Part shown: positions 43,194 through 51,423 of the stretch, in pieces | How positions within the stretch are numbered: the first letter of the stretch is position 1 | Layout of the letters: each line of letters starts with the position of its first letter | DNA from: Aurantibacter_A sp965215845 | Lineage (GTDB): Bacteria; Bacteroidota; Bacteroidia; Flavobacteriales; Flavobacteriaceae | Assembly (NCBI GenBank): GCA_965215845.1 | Contig: CBDCEL010000004.1 | Span: forward strand, 1,426,001-1,490,000 | DNA: 64,000 nucleotides | Reading direction: 5' to 3' | Notes under the pieces: generated by a model | Told to the model about the DNA's origin: nothing | The model's database searches: none | The model's input: only the letters and a program-made list of their open reading frames with translations | Position numbers and translations under genes: made by a program

Positions 43194-44336
43194 TTAAAGG
43201 GTTCCACGAGATTCTTGCTCCCTTTCGATAGCTTCAAAAAGCGCTTTGAAATTTCCTTTTCCGAAAGACTTTGCACCTTTACGCTGAATGATTTCGATGA
43301 ACATCGTTGGGCGGTCCAAAATCGGTTTCGTGAAAATCTGAAGCAAATACCCTTCATCATCCCTGTCGATCAAAATTCCCAACTCCCGAAGGGGTGCAAG
43401 ATCCTCGTCAATTTCACCCACACGGTCCAACACGTCTTCATAGTAAGATACCGGTACGGTCAGAAACTCAACACCACGATCTCTAAGACTGGTGACAGTA
43501 TGTATGATGTTATCGGTGGCCAAAGCCATATGCTGAACCCCAGCTCCATTATAGAATTCGATGTATTCTTCAATCTGCGATTTCTTTCTGCCATCTGCCG
43601 GTTCGTTGATCGGAAACTTTATGCGCCCATTTCCATTGCTCATGACCTTGCTCATCAAGGCGGTATATTCGGTGGAAATATCCTTATCGTCGAATGAAAC
43701 GAGTTGTGCAAAGCCCATCACCTTGGCATAGAACTCGCACCATTTGTTCATTTCGTTCCATCCTACATTGCCGACCATATGGTCAATATATTTTAGTCCG
43801 ACATCAGAAGCCTTGAAATAGGGATTCCAAGCTTTATACCCTGGCATAAAAACACCGTTGTAATTTCTGCGCTCGACAAAGACATGAACGGTCTCACCAT
43901 AAGTATGGATGCCCGATAGCACTACTTCGCCTGCATCGTCCTTTATGGTCCTGGGTTCAAAATAGCTCTCTGCACCGCGGGAAGTCGTCTCCTGGTAGCT
44001 TTTGGAGGCATCATCTACCCAAAGGGCAATGGCCTTTACCCCATCGCCGTGCGAGTCGATATGTTTGTTGATTTCTCCCCCTGGTTTTAATGGGGAAGTA
44101 AGCACAAGTCTGATTTTATCTTGTTGCAATACATACGAAACTTTATCCCTTTGGCCGGTTTCAAGCCCGGCATAGGCCAAAGGTTGAAAGCCCCAAGCTG
44201 CCATATAATAGTATGCTGCCTGCTTGGCGTTGCCCACATATAATTCAACGTGGTCGGTACCCAAAAGGGGAAGAAAATCTTCCGCTTCCAGATTCTCTTT
44301 TGGTAATTTCAATGATGTTGTATCGAGATTTGACAT
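43194..44336 (-). CDS. hppD: 4-hydroxyphenylpyruvate dioxygenase
   Basis: A 380-residue cytoplasmic non-haem iron enzyme that converts 4-hydroxyphenylpyruvate to homogentisate in tyrosine breakdown. The two-His-one-Glu iron site is H186 (YIDHMVGNVG), H269 (GVQHMALAT) and E348 (FIEIIQRKG). Both vicinal-oxygen-chelate halves are complete and the length is normal. Next steps of the pathway (homogentisate dioxygenase) are not in the window. It is transcribed toward the small-RNA candidate. Confidence 0.96.
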   Translation of the reverse strand: MSNLDTTSLKLPKENLEAEDFLPLLGTDHVELYVGNAKQAAYYYMAAWGFQPLAYAGLETGQRDKVSYVLQQDKIRLVLTSPLKPGGEINKHIDSHGDGVKAIALWVDDASKSYQETTSRGAESYFEPRTIKDDAGEVVLSGIHTYGETVHVFVERRNYNGVFMPGYKAWNPYFKASDVGLKYIDHMVGNVGWNEMNKWCEFYAKVMGFAQLVSFDDKDISTEYTALMSKVMSNGNGRIKFPINEPADGRKKSQIEEYIEFYNGAGVQHMALATDNIIHTVTSLRDRGVEFLTVPVSYYEDVLDRVGEIDEDLAPLRELGILIDRDDEGYLLQIFTKPILDRPTMFIEIIQRKGAKSFGKGNFKALFEAIEREQESRGTL

Positions 44337-44534
44337 GATTTTTATTTAAATGGAATTGTTAAAAGAAAAGATTATCAAAAACATGGAATTATGATTCCCG
44401 CCATCACAAGAATGGCCGCCCAAAAGTTGTTTGTTTACCACATTGCCCTCAAGTGAGGTGATATATCTGTTCTTGATCGTGTCATTGTCTGGATTCCCTC
44501 ATGCAAATATCGGAATAATTGCCCGAAAACATGA

Positions 44535-46799
44535 CTAAAACCAATACCCTATGCTAAAGAAAAAGTTACCTTCGTTCTGTTCGGGAGTCCATGAATAAAA
44601 CACCTGTAGCGGACCAACGATCGACTCCAAGCCATAACCAAGTGCATAACCTGAAAAATCTGGCGGTGTAAACCATTCGCCCGTTCTGAATATATCATCG
44701 TCAACATTGGCAACATTGGCCGCAAACATGATGTGGTTCTTAGGGGCCAACTCCAAATCAAGTCGACCATAGGCCTTTACATAACTGTTGCCGGGCAGCG
44801 AGATAAAATCATACCCGAAGAAGGGTTTAAAGTTGTTGATAAGGTCGTTCCCATATCCGCCCAGAACAAAATCAAAGGTGGTCACTGGTGAAGTTCCCAA
44901 TTTAAAGCCTCCTTCTGTCTCGATATTCAGCGAAAGGTTCTCGAATATAGGAATTGCGGTGCCCATTCTTGCCTGGGCGATCGAAAACTCCTTGAAATTT
45001 TCGTTAAAATCGGAGGAGAGCAGATATAAATGAAAATCTCCATCAAAAAACAATCCCTTGGTCGGAAAATATTTATCGTCGTAGGTGTCAAGTCTGAGTC
45101 TACCGAAAGCACTGAAGTAATTGCTTTTTTCAAAAAGTGTTTTGCCGTCGTTAATATTCAATTGAAGGTTCTGTTCTTCGGTATTGCTTTCGGCTAGGGT
45201 TCTGGTACTATACTTCAAAAATTTATGTTCAGCCCCGATACTAAAAGCAAATTCTTCTTTCAACACAGTTTGGGCATAAAATTGATTGGTAAAATCGACA
45301 ACATCGAGGTTTATGCTATTTACATTGATTCCGGCCCCCACATTGAAATTCGATTGAATCACCCCAAAATCGACTTCTTTTTTGAAATCATTATAGCGTG
45401 AGTTCAAACCAATGCTCCAATAGGTACCTTTGTCCACGAAATATTGCAGATTGTAGCGCAGATGATCCCCAAAGATGAAATCAAAAGAGATGTTATCATC
45501 TTTCATTAGAAGATTTTTATGTGCAAGGTTCAACAGGGCCGCCGTCTTGTATAGGTCATCATAGTGCGCACCGAGTCTGATATACGTTTTTGTTGGATTC
45601 TCACGAAGGTCGAGTACAAGATCCACTCCCTCATTATTCGATAACATCTCATATCGTATGGTCTTAAAATTATCGGTCGCCGAGAGATTATTGATGCCTT
45701 GTTGTAATTTTTTGAACGTGATTTTTTCGTCAAGGTCAAATCGAAGTTTTCCCTTCACATACCCTCGGGTGTAGTTCTCGTTTCCCTTTAGAACCAATTG
45801 CTTAACGATTAGGGTGTCGCCTATCTTGACCGGAACGATTCCATCTCTTTCATTCTTTTGATAAGTAGCAAGTTTCTTCAGTTCATCGAATTTCTTCATT
45901 GCGGCCTCAGCGCCACCATCGATGATTTTTTGCCCTGAATTGAAATCGACAACTGAGTAGTCGGTAATATTCGGTTTTATATAGATATCGGTATTCTTGG
46001 ATTTTTCGATCATATCAACGGCCGACCTATAGTTATTTATCTGAAGCAATATTTCGGTGGCGGACAGAAGTCCTTCCCTGGTTCTAAGGCCTTGCTGCAC
46101 GTCTACGCCGATGATCACATCGGCGCCCATTTTTCTAACTTCGTCGATTGGATAATTATTGACAACCCCACCGTCGATTAAAACTTTGTCTCCCATTGGG
46201 GCCGGTTCAAAGAGTGACGGCAATGTTCCACTGGCCATGATGGCTTCAGGAAGAAATCCACGATCGAGTATTACCTCATCGCCAGTTTCAACATTCGTTG
46301 CAATACAGACAAAAGGAATGGGCAATTGACCAAAATCACCAATATCCTTCACATGATACAAAACCCTGACCAGTTCATTATAGATATTCTGACCCCCCGA
46401 ATAAGCTTGAGGAAATGAAAGCTTGAGATTGTTGAAAGGCAAAGTCAAAGCATATTTTTCTGAAGCGGATTTTTCGTAAAATGACTTGGCGCTACGCGGA
46501 ATATTGTCTTGGATGAGGTCGGCGAGATTCGTTTTTCTGAAAATGGAATCCAACTGACCGGCCGTATAACCAGAGGCATATAATCCGCCTACGATTGCTC
46601 CCATACTGGTTCCTCCAATATAATCGACCTTTATACCCGCCTCCTCAATTACTTTTAAAGCGCCGATATGGGCAAGGCCCTTGGCGCCCCCACCGCTCAA
46701 GACCACACCTATTTTAACATCCTTTTTTTGACTATGGGATTGTGCGTATGACGCACATGTCAACAAAAGGAAAATGATAAAGTAAATCGCCCTTGTCAT
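44535..46799 (-). CDS. Patatin-like phospholipase with POTRA and outer-membrane barrel (PlpD-like)
   Basis: A 754-residue secreted protein: signal peptide to about residue 19; a patatin domain with oxyanion loop GGGAKG (36-41), nucleophile S65 in GTSMG and D209 in DGG; a POTRA-like region at about 315-385 (LIVKQLVLKGNENYTRGYVK); then a BamA/Omp85-type barrel to the C-terminus (FFFSIGYWF). This is the layout of type V-d passenger-plus-barrel proteins and of the NTE-family surface lipases of Bacteroidota. All catalytic residues are present, so phospholipase or acyl-hydrolase activity is likely. It lies 18 bases after uvrC on the same strand. Confidence 0.93.
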   Translation of the reverse strand: MTRAIYFIIFLLLTCASYAQSHSQKKDVKIGVVLSGGGAKGLAHIGALKVIEEAGIKVDYIGGTSMGAIVGGLYASGYTAGQLDSIFRKTNLADLIQDNIPRSAKSFYEKSASEKYALTLPFNNLKLSFPQAYSGGQNIYNELVRVLYHVKDIGDFGQLPIPFVCIATNVETGDEVILDRGFLPEAIMASGTLPSLFEPAPMGDKVLIDGGVVNNYPIDEVRKMGADVIIGVDVQQGLRTREGLLSATEILLQINNYRSAVDMIEKSKNTDIYIKPNITDYSVVDFNSGQKIIDGGAEAAMKKFDELKKLATYQKNERDGIVPVKIGDTLIVKQLVLKGNENYTRGYVKGKLRFDLDEKITFKKLQQGINNLSATDNFKTIRYEMLSNNEGVDLVLDLRENPTKTYIRLGAHYDDLYKTAALLNLAHKNLLMKDDNISFDFIFGDHLRYNLQYFVDKGTYWSIGLNSRYNDFKKEVDFGVIQSNFNVGAGINVNSINLDVVDFTNQFYAQTVLKEEFAFSIGAEHKFLKYSTRTLAESNTEEQNLQLNINDGKTLFEKSNYFSAFGRLRLDTYDDKYFPTKGLFFDGDFHLYLLSSDFNENFKEFSIAQARMGTAIPIFENLSLNIETEGGFKLGTSPVTTFDFVLGGYGNDLINNFKPFFGYDFISLPGNSYVKAYGRLDLELAPKNHIMFAANVANVDDDIFRTGEWFTPPDFSGYALGYGLESIVGPLQVFYSWTPEQNEGNFFFSIGYWF

Positions 46800-46817
46800 A
46801 GTTATTGAACGTAGATT

Positions 46818-48605
46818 CTAACGAAAAGTTTCATAGATTTTTAAAGCCTTTGCCCGGCCGACCGAATTGGTCAAATCTTCTAACGAAGCCTCCTTGATGC
46901 GTTTGACCGACTTGAAGCTTTTCAAAAGTTCCTGGGCGGTCTTTTCGCCGATTCCCTCTATCTGTTCCAATTCGGAATCAATGGCGGCCGAACTTCTTTT
47001 TTGTCGATGAAAATTGATTCCAAATCGATGTGCTTCATTACGCAATTGCTGTATTATTTTGAGGCTTTCAGACTTCTTATCGAGATATAGCGGTATAGGG
47101 TCTTCGGGAAAATAGATTTCCTCCAACCTTTTTGCGATACCGATGATCGCAATTTTCCCTCTGAGGCCCAACCTATCGAGACTCTTGACGGCGGACGAAA
47201 GCTGCCCTTTTCCACCATCAACAATAATGAGTTGGGGCAAGTCAGAATCTTCATCCAACAATCTGCGATACCTTCTGTGCACCACTTCTTCCATAGAGGC
47301 AAAATCATCTGGCCCGGTCACGGTTTTTATATTGAATTTGCGGTATTCTTTTTTTGCCGGTTTCCCATTTCTAAAGACAACACAAGCTGCCACAGGGTTG
47401 CTTCCCTGTATATTGCTATTATCAAAACATTCTATATGTCTCGGCTCTTCTGACAAGCGCAGGTCTCTCTGCATTTGGGCCATAATTCTATTTGTATGGC
47501 GCTCTGGGTCGGCAATCTTGATCTGCTTAAACCTGTCTTGTCTGAAGAACTTGGCATTCCGCTCCGATAATTCCAATATTCTTCTTTTATCTCCCGCCTT
47601 TGGAATGGTAATCTTAACACTTGAATCTATGGTCAGTCTAAAAGGCAGATAAAGTTCTTTAGACCTCGAATCGAATCGTTGCCGTATTTCTACAATTGCC
47701 ATCTGCAATAGGTCTTGATCACTTTCGTCCAATTTCTTTTTCATTTCAAGTGTATGGGACCGCACAACCGAACCATGTGAAAGTTGAAGAAAATTGACAT
47801 AGGCATATGTCTCATCTGAAACTATCGTAAATACGTCAACATTATTGATCTTGGGGTTGACAATGGTCGATTTGGCCTGATAGTTTTCTAGTACATCGAT
47901 TTTTTCCTTGATCTGTTGCGCTTCTTCGAACCTCCTTTCTTTCGCAAGGGACTTCATCTGTTTCCTAAAATAGTTTAGAGACGATTTAAAATTGCCCTTG
48001 ATGATATTTCGTATATCGCTTATCTGGGCATTATAATCTTCTTCTGTTTGTATCCCTTCACACGGACCTTTACAATTGCCCAAGTGAAACTCAAGGCAGA
48101 CCTTGTATCTGCCTTCCTGAATCTTCTTCTCTGACAGGTCATAGTTACAAGTTCTCAAAGGGTAGACCCCTCTTATCAAGTCGAGCAATGTGCGCACGGT
48201 ATTCATACTGGTGTAGGGGCCAAAATATTCAGACCCATCCTTAATCAATTTGCGCGTCGGGAAGATTCTGGGGAATCGCTCATTTTTGATGCAAATCCAG
48301 GGATAGCTCTTATCATCCTTGAGCATCACATTGTATTTGGGCTGATATTTTTTGATGAGGTTGTTCTCTAGTAAAAGTGCATCCGTCTCCGTTGGAACAA
48401 CAATATGTCGAATCGACTCAATTTGCTTGACTAGCATTCTGGTCTTTCCGTAATCGTGTTTTTTATTAAAATAAGAGGCAACTCTCTTTTTAAGGTTTTT
48501 GGCCTTTCCGACGTACAGCAGCGTTTCCTTCTTATTGTAAAATTGATATACGCCCGGGCTATCGGGCAAGGTACTTAATTGTATTTTTAAGGTGTCTTGG
48601 GGCAT
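46818..48605 (-). CDS. uvrC: Excinuclease ABC subunit C
   Basis: A 595-residue nuclease that makes the dual incisions in nucleotide-excision repair. The start is ATG 48605; a TTG one codon upstream is less likely. Domains in order: GIY-YIG nuclease at about 16-95 (PGVYQFYNKKETLLYVGKAK), a cysteine cluster near 150-180, the UVR motif at about 203-238, the RNase H-like domain with ECFDNSNIQGS and VDGGKGQLSSA, and C-terminal helix-hairpin-helix repeats (IEGIGEKTAQELLKSF). Complete and typical. Confidence 0.97.
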   Translation of the reverse strand: MPQDTLKIQLSTLPDSPGVYQFYNKKETLLYVGKAKNLKKRVASYFNKKHDYGKTRMLVKQIESIRHIVVPTETDALLLENNLIKKYQPKYNVMLKDDKSYPWICIKNERFPRIFPTRKLIKDGSEYFGPYTSMNTVRTLLDLIRGVYPLRTCNYDLSEKKIQEGRYKVCLEFHLGNCKGPCEGIQTEEDYNAQISDIRNIIKGNFKSSLNYFRKQMKSLAKERRFEEAQQIKEKIDVLENYQAKSTIVNPKINNVDVFTIVSDETYAYVNFLQLSHGSVVRSHTLEMKKKLDESDQDLLQMAIVEIRQRFDSRSKELYLPFRLTIDSSVKITIPKAGDKRRILELSERNAKFFRQDRFKQIKIADPERHTNRIMAQMQRDLRLSEEPRHIECFDNSNIQGSNPVAACVVFRNGKPAKKEYRKFNIKTVTGPDDFASMEEVVHRRYRRLLDEDSDLPQLIIVDGGKGQLSSAVKSLDRLGLRGKIAIIGIAKRLEEIYFPEDPIPLYLDKKSESLKIIQQLRNEAHRFGINFHRQKRSSAAIDSELEQIEGIGEKTAQELLKSFKSVKRIKEASLEDLTNSVGRAKALKIYETFR

Positions 48606-48906
48606 CAATAGTACTCGGTATTTTAAAACTTCTATACCATGTTAAATTAATATGATTTTTCTTCAGCGCACAGCATTTTAGGTTTTTTTTACGAAGTGAC
48701 CCATCAGTCTTCATGGGCATCGGATGTTGGCCCCGTTGCAGAAAATATTACTGTTTCAAAAAAAATTTGTATGAACATCATATCTATCTGATTATTAACG
48801 TCTTACGATATAAAATCTATAAGCCTGCGTTCGAAATTGGACTAGGAAATGTTAATTTTTTTGTAAAAACGTGCATTTCATCGATAAAAAGTTGCATTTA
48901 ATGGGG
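48606..48906. other. Gene-free region
   Basis: About 300 A/T-rich bases between uvrC and the small membrane peptide gene. A 62-codon plus-strand frame at 48713 has poor composition and no family features, so it is not called. I see no repeat or RNA structure that stands out. Confidence 0.5.
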
Positions 48907-48934
48907 TTTGAACGATTTTTTTTATTTACATTTA
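48907..48934 (+). promoter_or_regulatory. Promoter-like element upstream of the 28-residue peptide gene
   Basis: TTTG at 48907-48910 and TACATTTA at 48927-48934 fit the Bacteroidota pattern (TTTG, then TAnnTTTG with a last-base change) with a 16-base spacer. It ends 23 bases before the ATG at 48958. Confidence 0.4.
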
Positions 48935-48957
48935 ACTCGTCGAAATCAACCTAAAAC

Positions 48958-49044
48958 ATGGACAAGTATTATATCATTTTAGCACTTTATATGGTGCTAA
49001 TGGTTTGTTTTAATATCTATTATTCGGTTACCGCCAAAGACTAA
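48958..49044 (+). CDS. Small single-span membrane peptide (28 residues)
   Basis: An ATG frame of 28 codons: MDKYY, then a hydrophobic helix (IILALYMVLMVCFNIYYSV) and TAKD. The layout is that of a minimal inner-membrane peptide. A promoter-like element lies just upstream, and the gene ends 47 bases before the folate gene on the same strand. No family is recognised. Coding capacity is inferred from composition and position. Confidence 0.45.
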   Translation: MDKYYIILALYMVLMVCFNIYYSVTAKD

Positions 49045-49091
49045 AATTTCTTGTCTCGGTCCCCCGAATTTCTTCTGTTTAATCTAAAATC

Positions 49092-49664
49092 ATGACCAAA
49101 AAAGATTTAAGATTAGACTTTAAAAAGCGCAGAAAAAACATCTCCATTCCCCTCTTGGCCAACGCTAGTCTTAGCATTGCCAATAACTGCCTTAAAATTC
49201 CAATTTGGAATTTCGACTACTACCATCTCTTTCTACCCATTTTAAAAAACAAAGAGCCAGATACTTCCTATTTGTTGTCTATCCTCCAAGGGAAAAATAA
49301 GAATATCGTTGTTCCCAAGGTAAGCGGCAAAACCTTGTCAAGCTATTTATTGACTGATAATACCCGTTTTAAAAAAAATGCATGGGAGATTCCAGAGCCA
49401 ATTGAAGGCATAAAAATATTCCCTAAGAAAATAGATGTCGTATTTGTTCCCTTATTGGCCTTTGACAAACAAGGAAATCGGGTAGGCTACGGAAAGGGAT
49501 TCTACGATAAGTATCTTTCTACCTGTAGACCAAATGTTGTCAAAATAGGCCTTTCGTTATTTGGTCCGGTCGAGGCCATAGACGATGTGTCGGAAAATGA
49601 CATTCCGCTCGACCATTGTATTACTCCCGAGGAAATCTATTCATTTGACAAGGTCTCATCTTGA
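49092..49664 (+). CDS. 5-formyltetrahydrofolate cyclo-ligase
   Basis: A 190-residue cytoplasmic ATP-dependent enzyme that returns 5-formyl-THF to the folate pool as 5,10-methenyl-THF. The family signature GNRVGYGKGFYDKYL is at about 128-142, with the N-terminal basic KKDLRLDFKKRRK and the PLLAFDKQG strand before it. The length is normal. Its last 28 bases overlap the convergent lspA gene. Confidence 0.93.
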   Translation: MTKKDLRLDFKKRRKNISIPLLANASLSIANNCLKIPIWNFDYYHLFLPILKNKEPDTSYLLSILQGKNKNIVVPKVSGKTLSSYLLTDNTRFKKNAWEIPEPIEGIKIFPKKIDVVFVPLLAFDKQGNRVGYGKGFYDKYLSTCRPNVVKIGLSLFGPVEAIDDVSENDIPLDHCITPEEIYSFDKVSS

Positions 49665-50311
49665 AGGGACTCTTGGGTTGTCAAACCATCGGTCTTGTCA
49701 CCAAAAACCTTTTTGTTGAAAACGATCAGAATGCCAACGCCCGTGCTTATTGCCGTGTCGGCAACATTGAAAACAGGTTCGAAAAAGCTAAAGCTCTTAC
49801 CTCCAAAATAGGGCACCCAATCGGGCCAAATGGCGTTTTCGATAAATGGAAAATGCAGCATGTCAACAACTTTTCCATAAAAAATGGTGCCGTAGGGTTC
49901 ATCGGCAAACAAAGTGGCAACCTGGCTTCTCGTGCTCTCGTCGAAAATCATTCCGTAGAACACTGAATCGATAATATTACCGAGGGCTCCGGCGAATATC
50001 AATGAAACGGCCAACACATATAGTTTTGAGCCCTTCTTTTTTATTATGTCATATAGCCAGTACCCTATTCCGACTATAGCGAAAAGCCTGAATACGGTAA
50101 GTATCAATTTTCCGGCCCTGTCTGAAATAGGGAGTACATCGCTTAGTTTCGCACCCCAGGCCGCACCTTCATTTTCGATAAATAAAATCTTAAACCAGCT
50201 AAAAACCTCAACCGTCTCCTGATAGAAAAAGTTCGTCTTGATGTAAAATTTGCTCAATTGATCGATGATCAAAATCAAAACGATGATCAATGCCGACTTT
50301 TTTAATCCCAT
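49637..50311 (-). CDS. lspA: Lipoprotein signal peptidase (SPase II)
   Basis: A 224-residue inner-membrane aspartic protease that removes lipoprotein signal peptides, needed for the many lipoproteins in this window. Four hydrophobic helices are seen. The catalytic aspartates are D115 (GNIIDSVFYG) and D185 (FNVADTAISTG). The 70-residue stretch between them is longer than in E. coli, typical of the Bacteroidota form. It lies downstream of ileS and the DksA-like gene, echoing the ileS-lspA linkage of other bacteria. Confidence 0.95.
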   Translation of the reverse strand: MGLKKSALIIVLILIIDQLSKFYIKTNFFYQETVEVFSWFKILFIENEGAAWGAKLSDVLPISDRAGKLILTVFRLFAIVGIGYWLYDIIKKKGSKLYVLAVSLIFAGALGNIIDSVFYGMIFDESTRSQVATLFADEPYGTIFYGKVVDMLHFPFIENAIWPDWVPYFGGKSFSFFEPVFNVADTAISTGVGILIVFNKKVFGDKTDGLTTQESLQDETLSNE

Positions 50312-50340
50312 ACTAAAATATTGATCGCAAAAATAGCTCT

Positions 50341-50973
50341 TTAATTATTATTGGCCCTTTCAGTGAAGGTCAGACTGATGTTTCCTGTGGTCGTAACCAA
50401 ATTGAAGTCATTTTTTCCAAAAGGAATTTCATTCTTTGTCACCTTACCATACTTACTCAAGGCATTTATCCTTGCCTCGGAACTATAGACCTTTATATCA
50501 CCGCTATGTGTTCGCACTTCGGCCATTTTTGATACTTCTTTCAAGATACAGTTGCCGTCATTTAAAGTCACTTTTAGAGAACCATAGTTTCCTTTTGCGG
50601 TCACGTTGCAACTGGTGCCATTTACCTGAACATTTTGATTCTTTGGTACGAAAACCTGAAGAGCAATGGATACAACTTTGAGTGCACTTAGCTTGTCGTT
50701 CGGATTTTTGAAGCTCGGTGCAAAGGTGGTACTTACGTGAATTGAAGTGCCTTTAGGCTCCAAATTCAATATTAGGTCATTTTTGTATTCTCCATCGATT
50801 ACGGCCTCGACTTTCATTTCTTCCGAGCCCGAAGTTTCGATCTGGACAGTGAAGCAATTTACGGCATCAATCTGGATAAATTCTATACGCTGATCAATTA
50901 TGGACTTACGGACCAATTTTTGTGAAGTGGCAACATTGATACCCAAAAACAAAAAAAGAATTAGACTCTTCAT
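50341..50973 (-). CDS. Secreted beta-helix-like protein (DUF4097-type)
   Basis: A 210-residue protein with a signal peptide (MKSLILFLFLGINVATSQ). The mature part has short repeating strands (VQVNGTSCNVTAKGNYGSLK, AEVRTHSGDIKVYSS, FNLVTTTGNISLTF) like the putative-adhesin DUF4097 fold. A role in envelope stress or adhesion is possible but not shown. It lies between the DksA-like terminator and lspA and ends 29 bases before lspA. Confidence 0.6.
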   Translation of the reverse strand: MKSLILFLFLGINVATSQKLVRKSIIDQRIEFIQIDAVNCFTVQIETSGSEEMKVEAVIDGEYKNDLILNLEPKGTSIHVSTTFAPSFKNPNDKLSALKVVSIALQVFVPKNQNVQVNGTSCNVTAKGNYGSLKVTLNDGNCILKEVSKMAEVRTHSGDIKVYSSEARINALSKYGKVTKNEIPFGKNDFNLVTTTGNISLTFTERANNN

Positions 50974-50981
50974 CCAATCAG

Positions 50982-51012
50982 AAAAAAGGCCTGCAAGGAT
51001 ACCTTGCAGGCC
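50982..51012 (-). terminator. Terminator of the ileS-DksA-like operon
   Basis: GGCCTGCAAGG (50988-50998) pairs perfectly with CCTTGCAGGCC (51002-51012) with a three-base loop. On the minus strand the stem is followed by six T residues. Confidence 0.9.
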
Positions 51013-51035
51013 ATTTAGAATTTATTGCCCACAGC

Positions 51036-51419
51036 TTATTTCTGCATGTTTTTGGCCTCAATGCTCAAGGTGGCATGAGGTACGAGCATCAGTCTTTTTT
51101 TATTGATGAGCTTGCCCGTCACACGACAAATACCATAAGTCTTATTTTCTATTCTCAACAATGCGTTCTTGAGGTCGCGAATAAATTTTTCCTGCCGAAT
51201 GGCCAATTGTGTGTTGGCCTCTTTGCTCATTGTTTGTGAGCCTTCTTCAAACGCCTTGAACGTCGGTGCCGTATCATCTGTGCCATTATTGCCGTCATTC
51301 ATATATGAGCTTTTCAGCAATTCTAAGTGGCTTTGCGCTTTCTCTATTTTTTTCTCTATCAGCTTCCTGAATTTTTCCAATTCCTTGTCTGAATATCTAA
51401 CTTTTAGGTCTTTTGCCAT
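51036..51419 (-). CDS. TraR/DksA family protein without a complete zinc finger
   Basis: A 127-residue cytoplasmic protein with the DksA layout: a coiled-coil N-terminal half (YSDKELEKFRKLIEKKIEKA) and a C-terminal globular domain ending PHATLSIEAKN. Only one cysteine (in YGICRVTGKLI) remains of the four zinc ligands, as commonly seen in the Bacteroidota branch. DksA-type proteins bind RNA polymerase through the secondary channel and tune rRNA and stress transcription. It starts five bases after the ileS stop and ends in a strong terminator. Confidence 0.85.
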   Translation of the reverse strand: MAKDLKVRYSDKELEKFRKLIEKKIEKAQSHLELLKSSYMNDGNNGTDDTAPTFKAFEEGSQTMSKEANTQLAIRQEKFIRDLKNALLRIENKTYGICRVTGKLINKKRLMLVPHATLSIEAKNMQK

Positions 51420-51423
51420 TTTT

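Noticed and set aside
48713..48901. A 62-codon plus-strand open frame
   Set aside because: It has low-complexity, Cys/Lys/Ile-biased composition, no family features and no promoter; likely chance in A/T-rich DNA.
51036..51419. Missing zinc cysteines in the DksA-like protein as a novelty
   Set aside because: The one-cysteine form ending PHATLSIEAKN is common in Bacteroidota, so it is noted in the annotation only.
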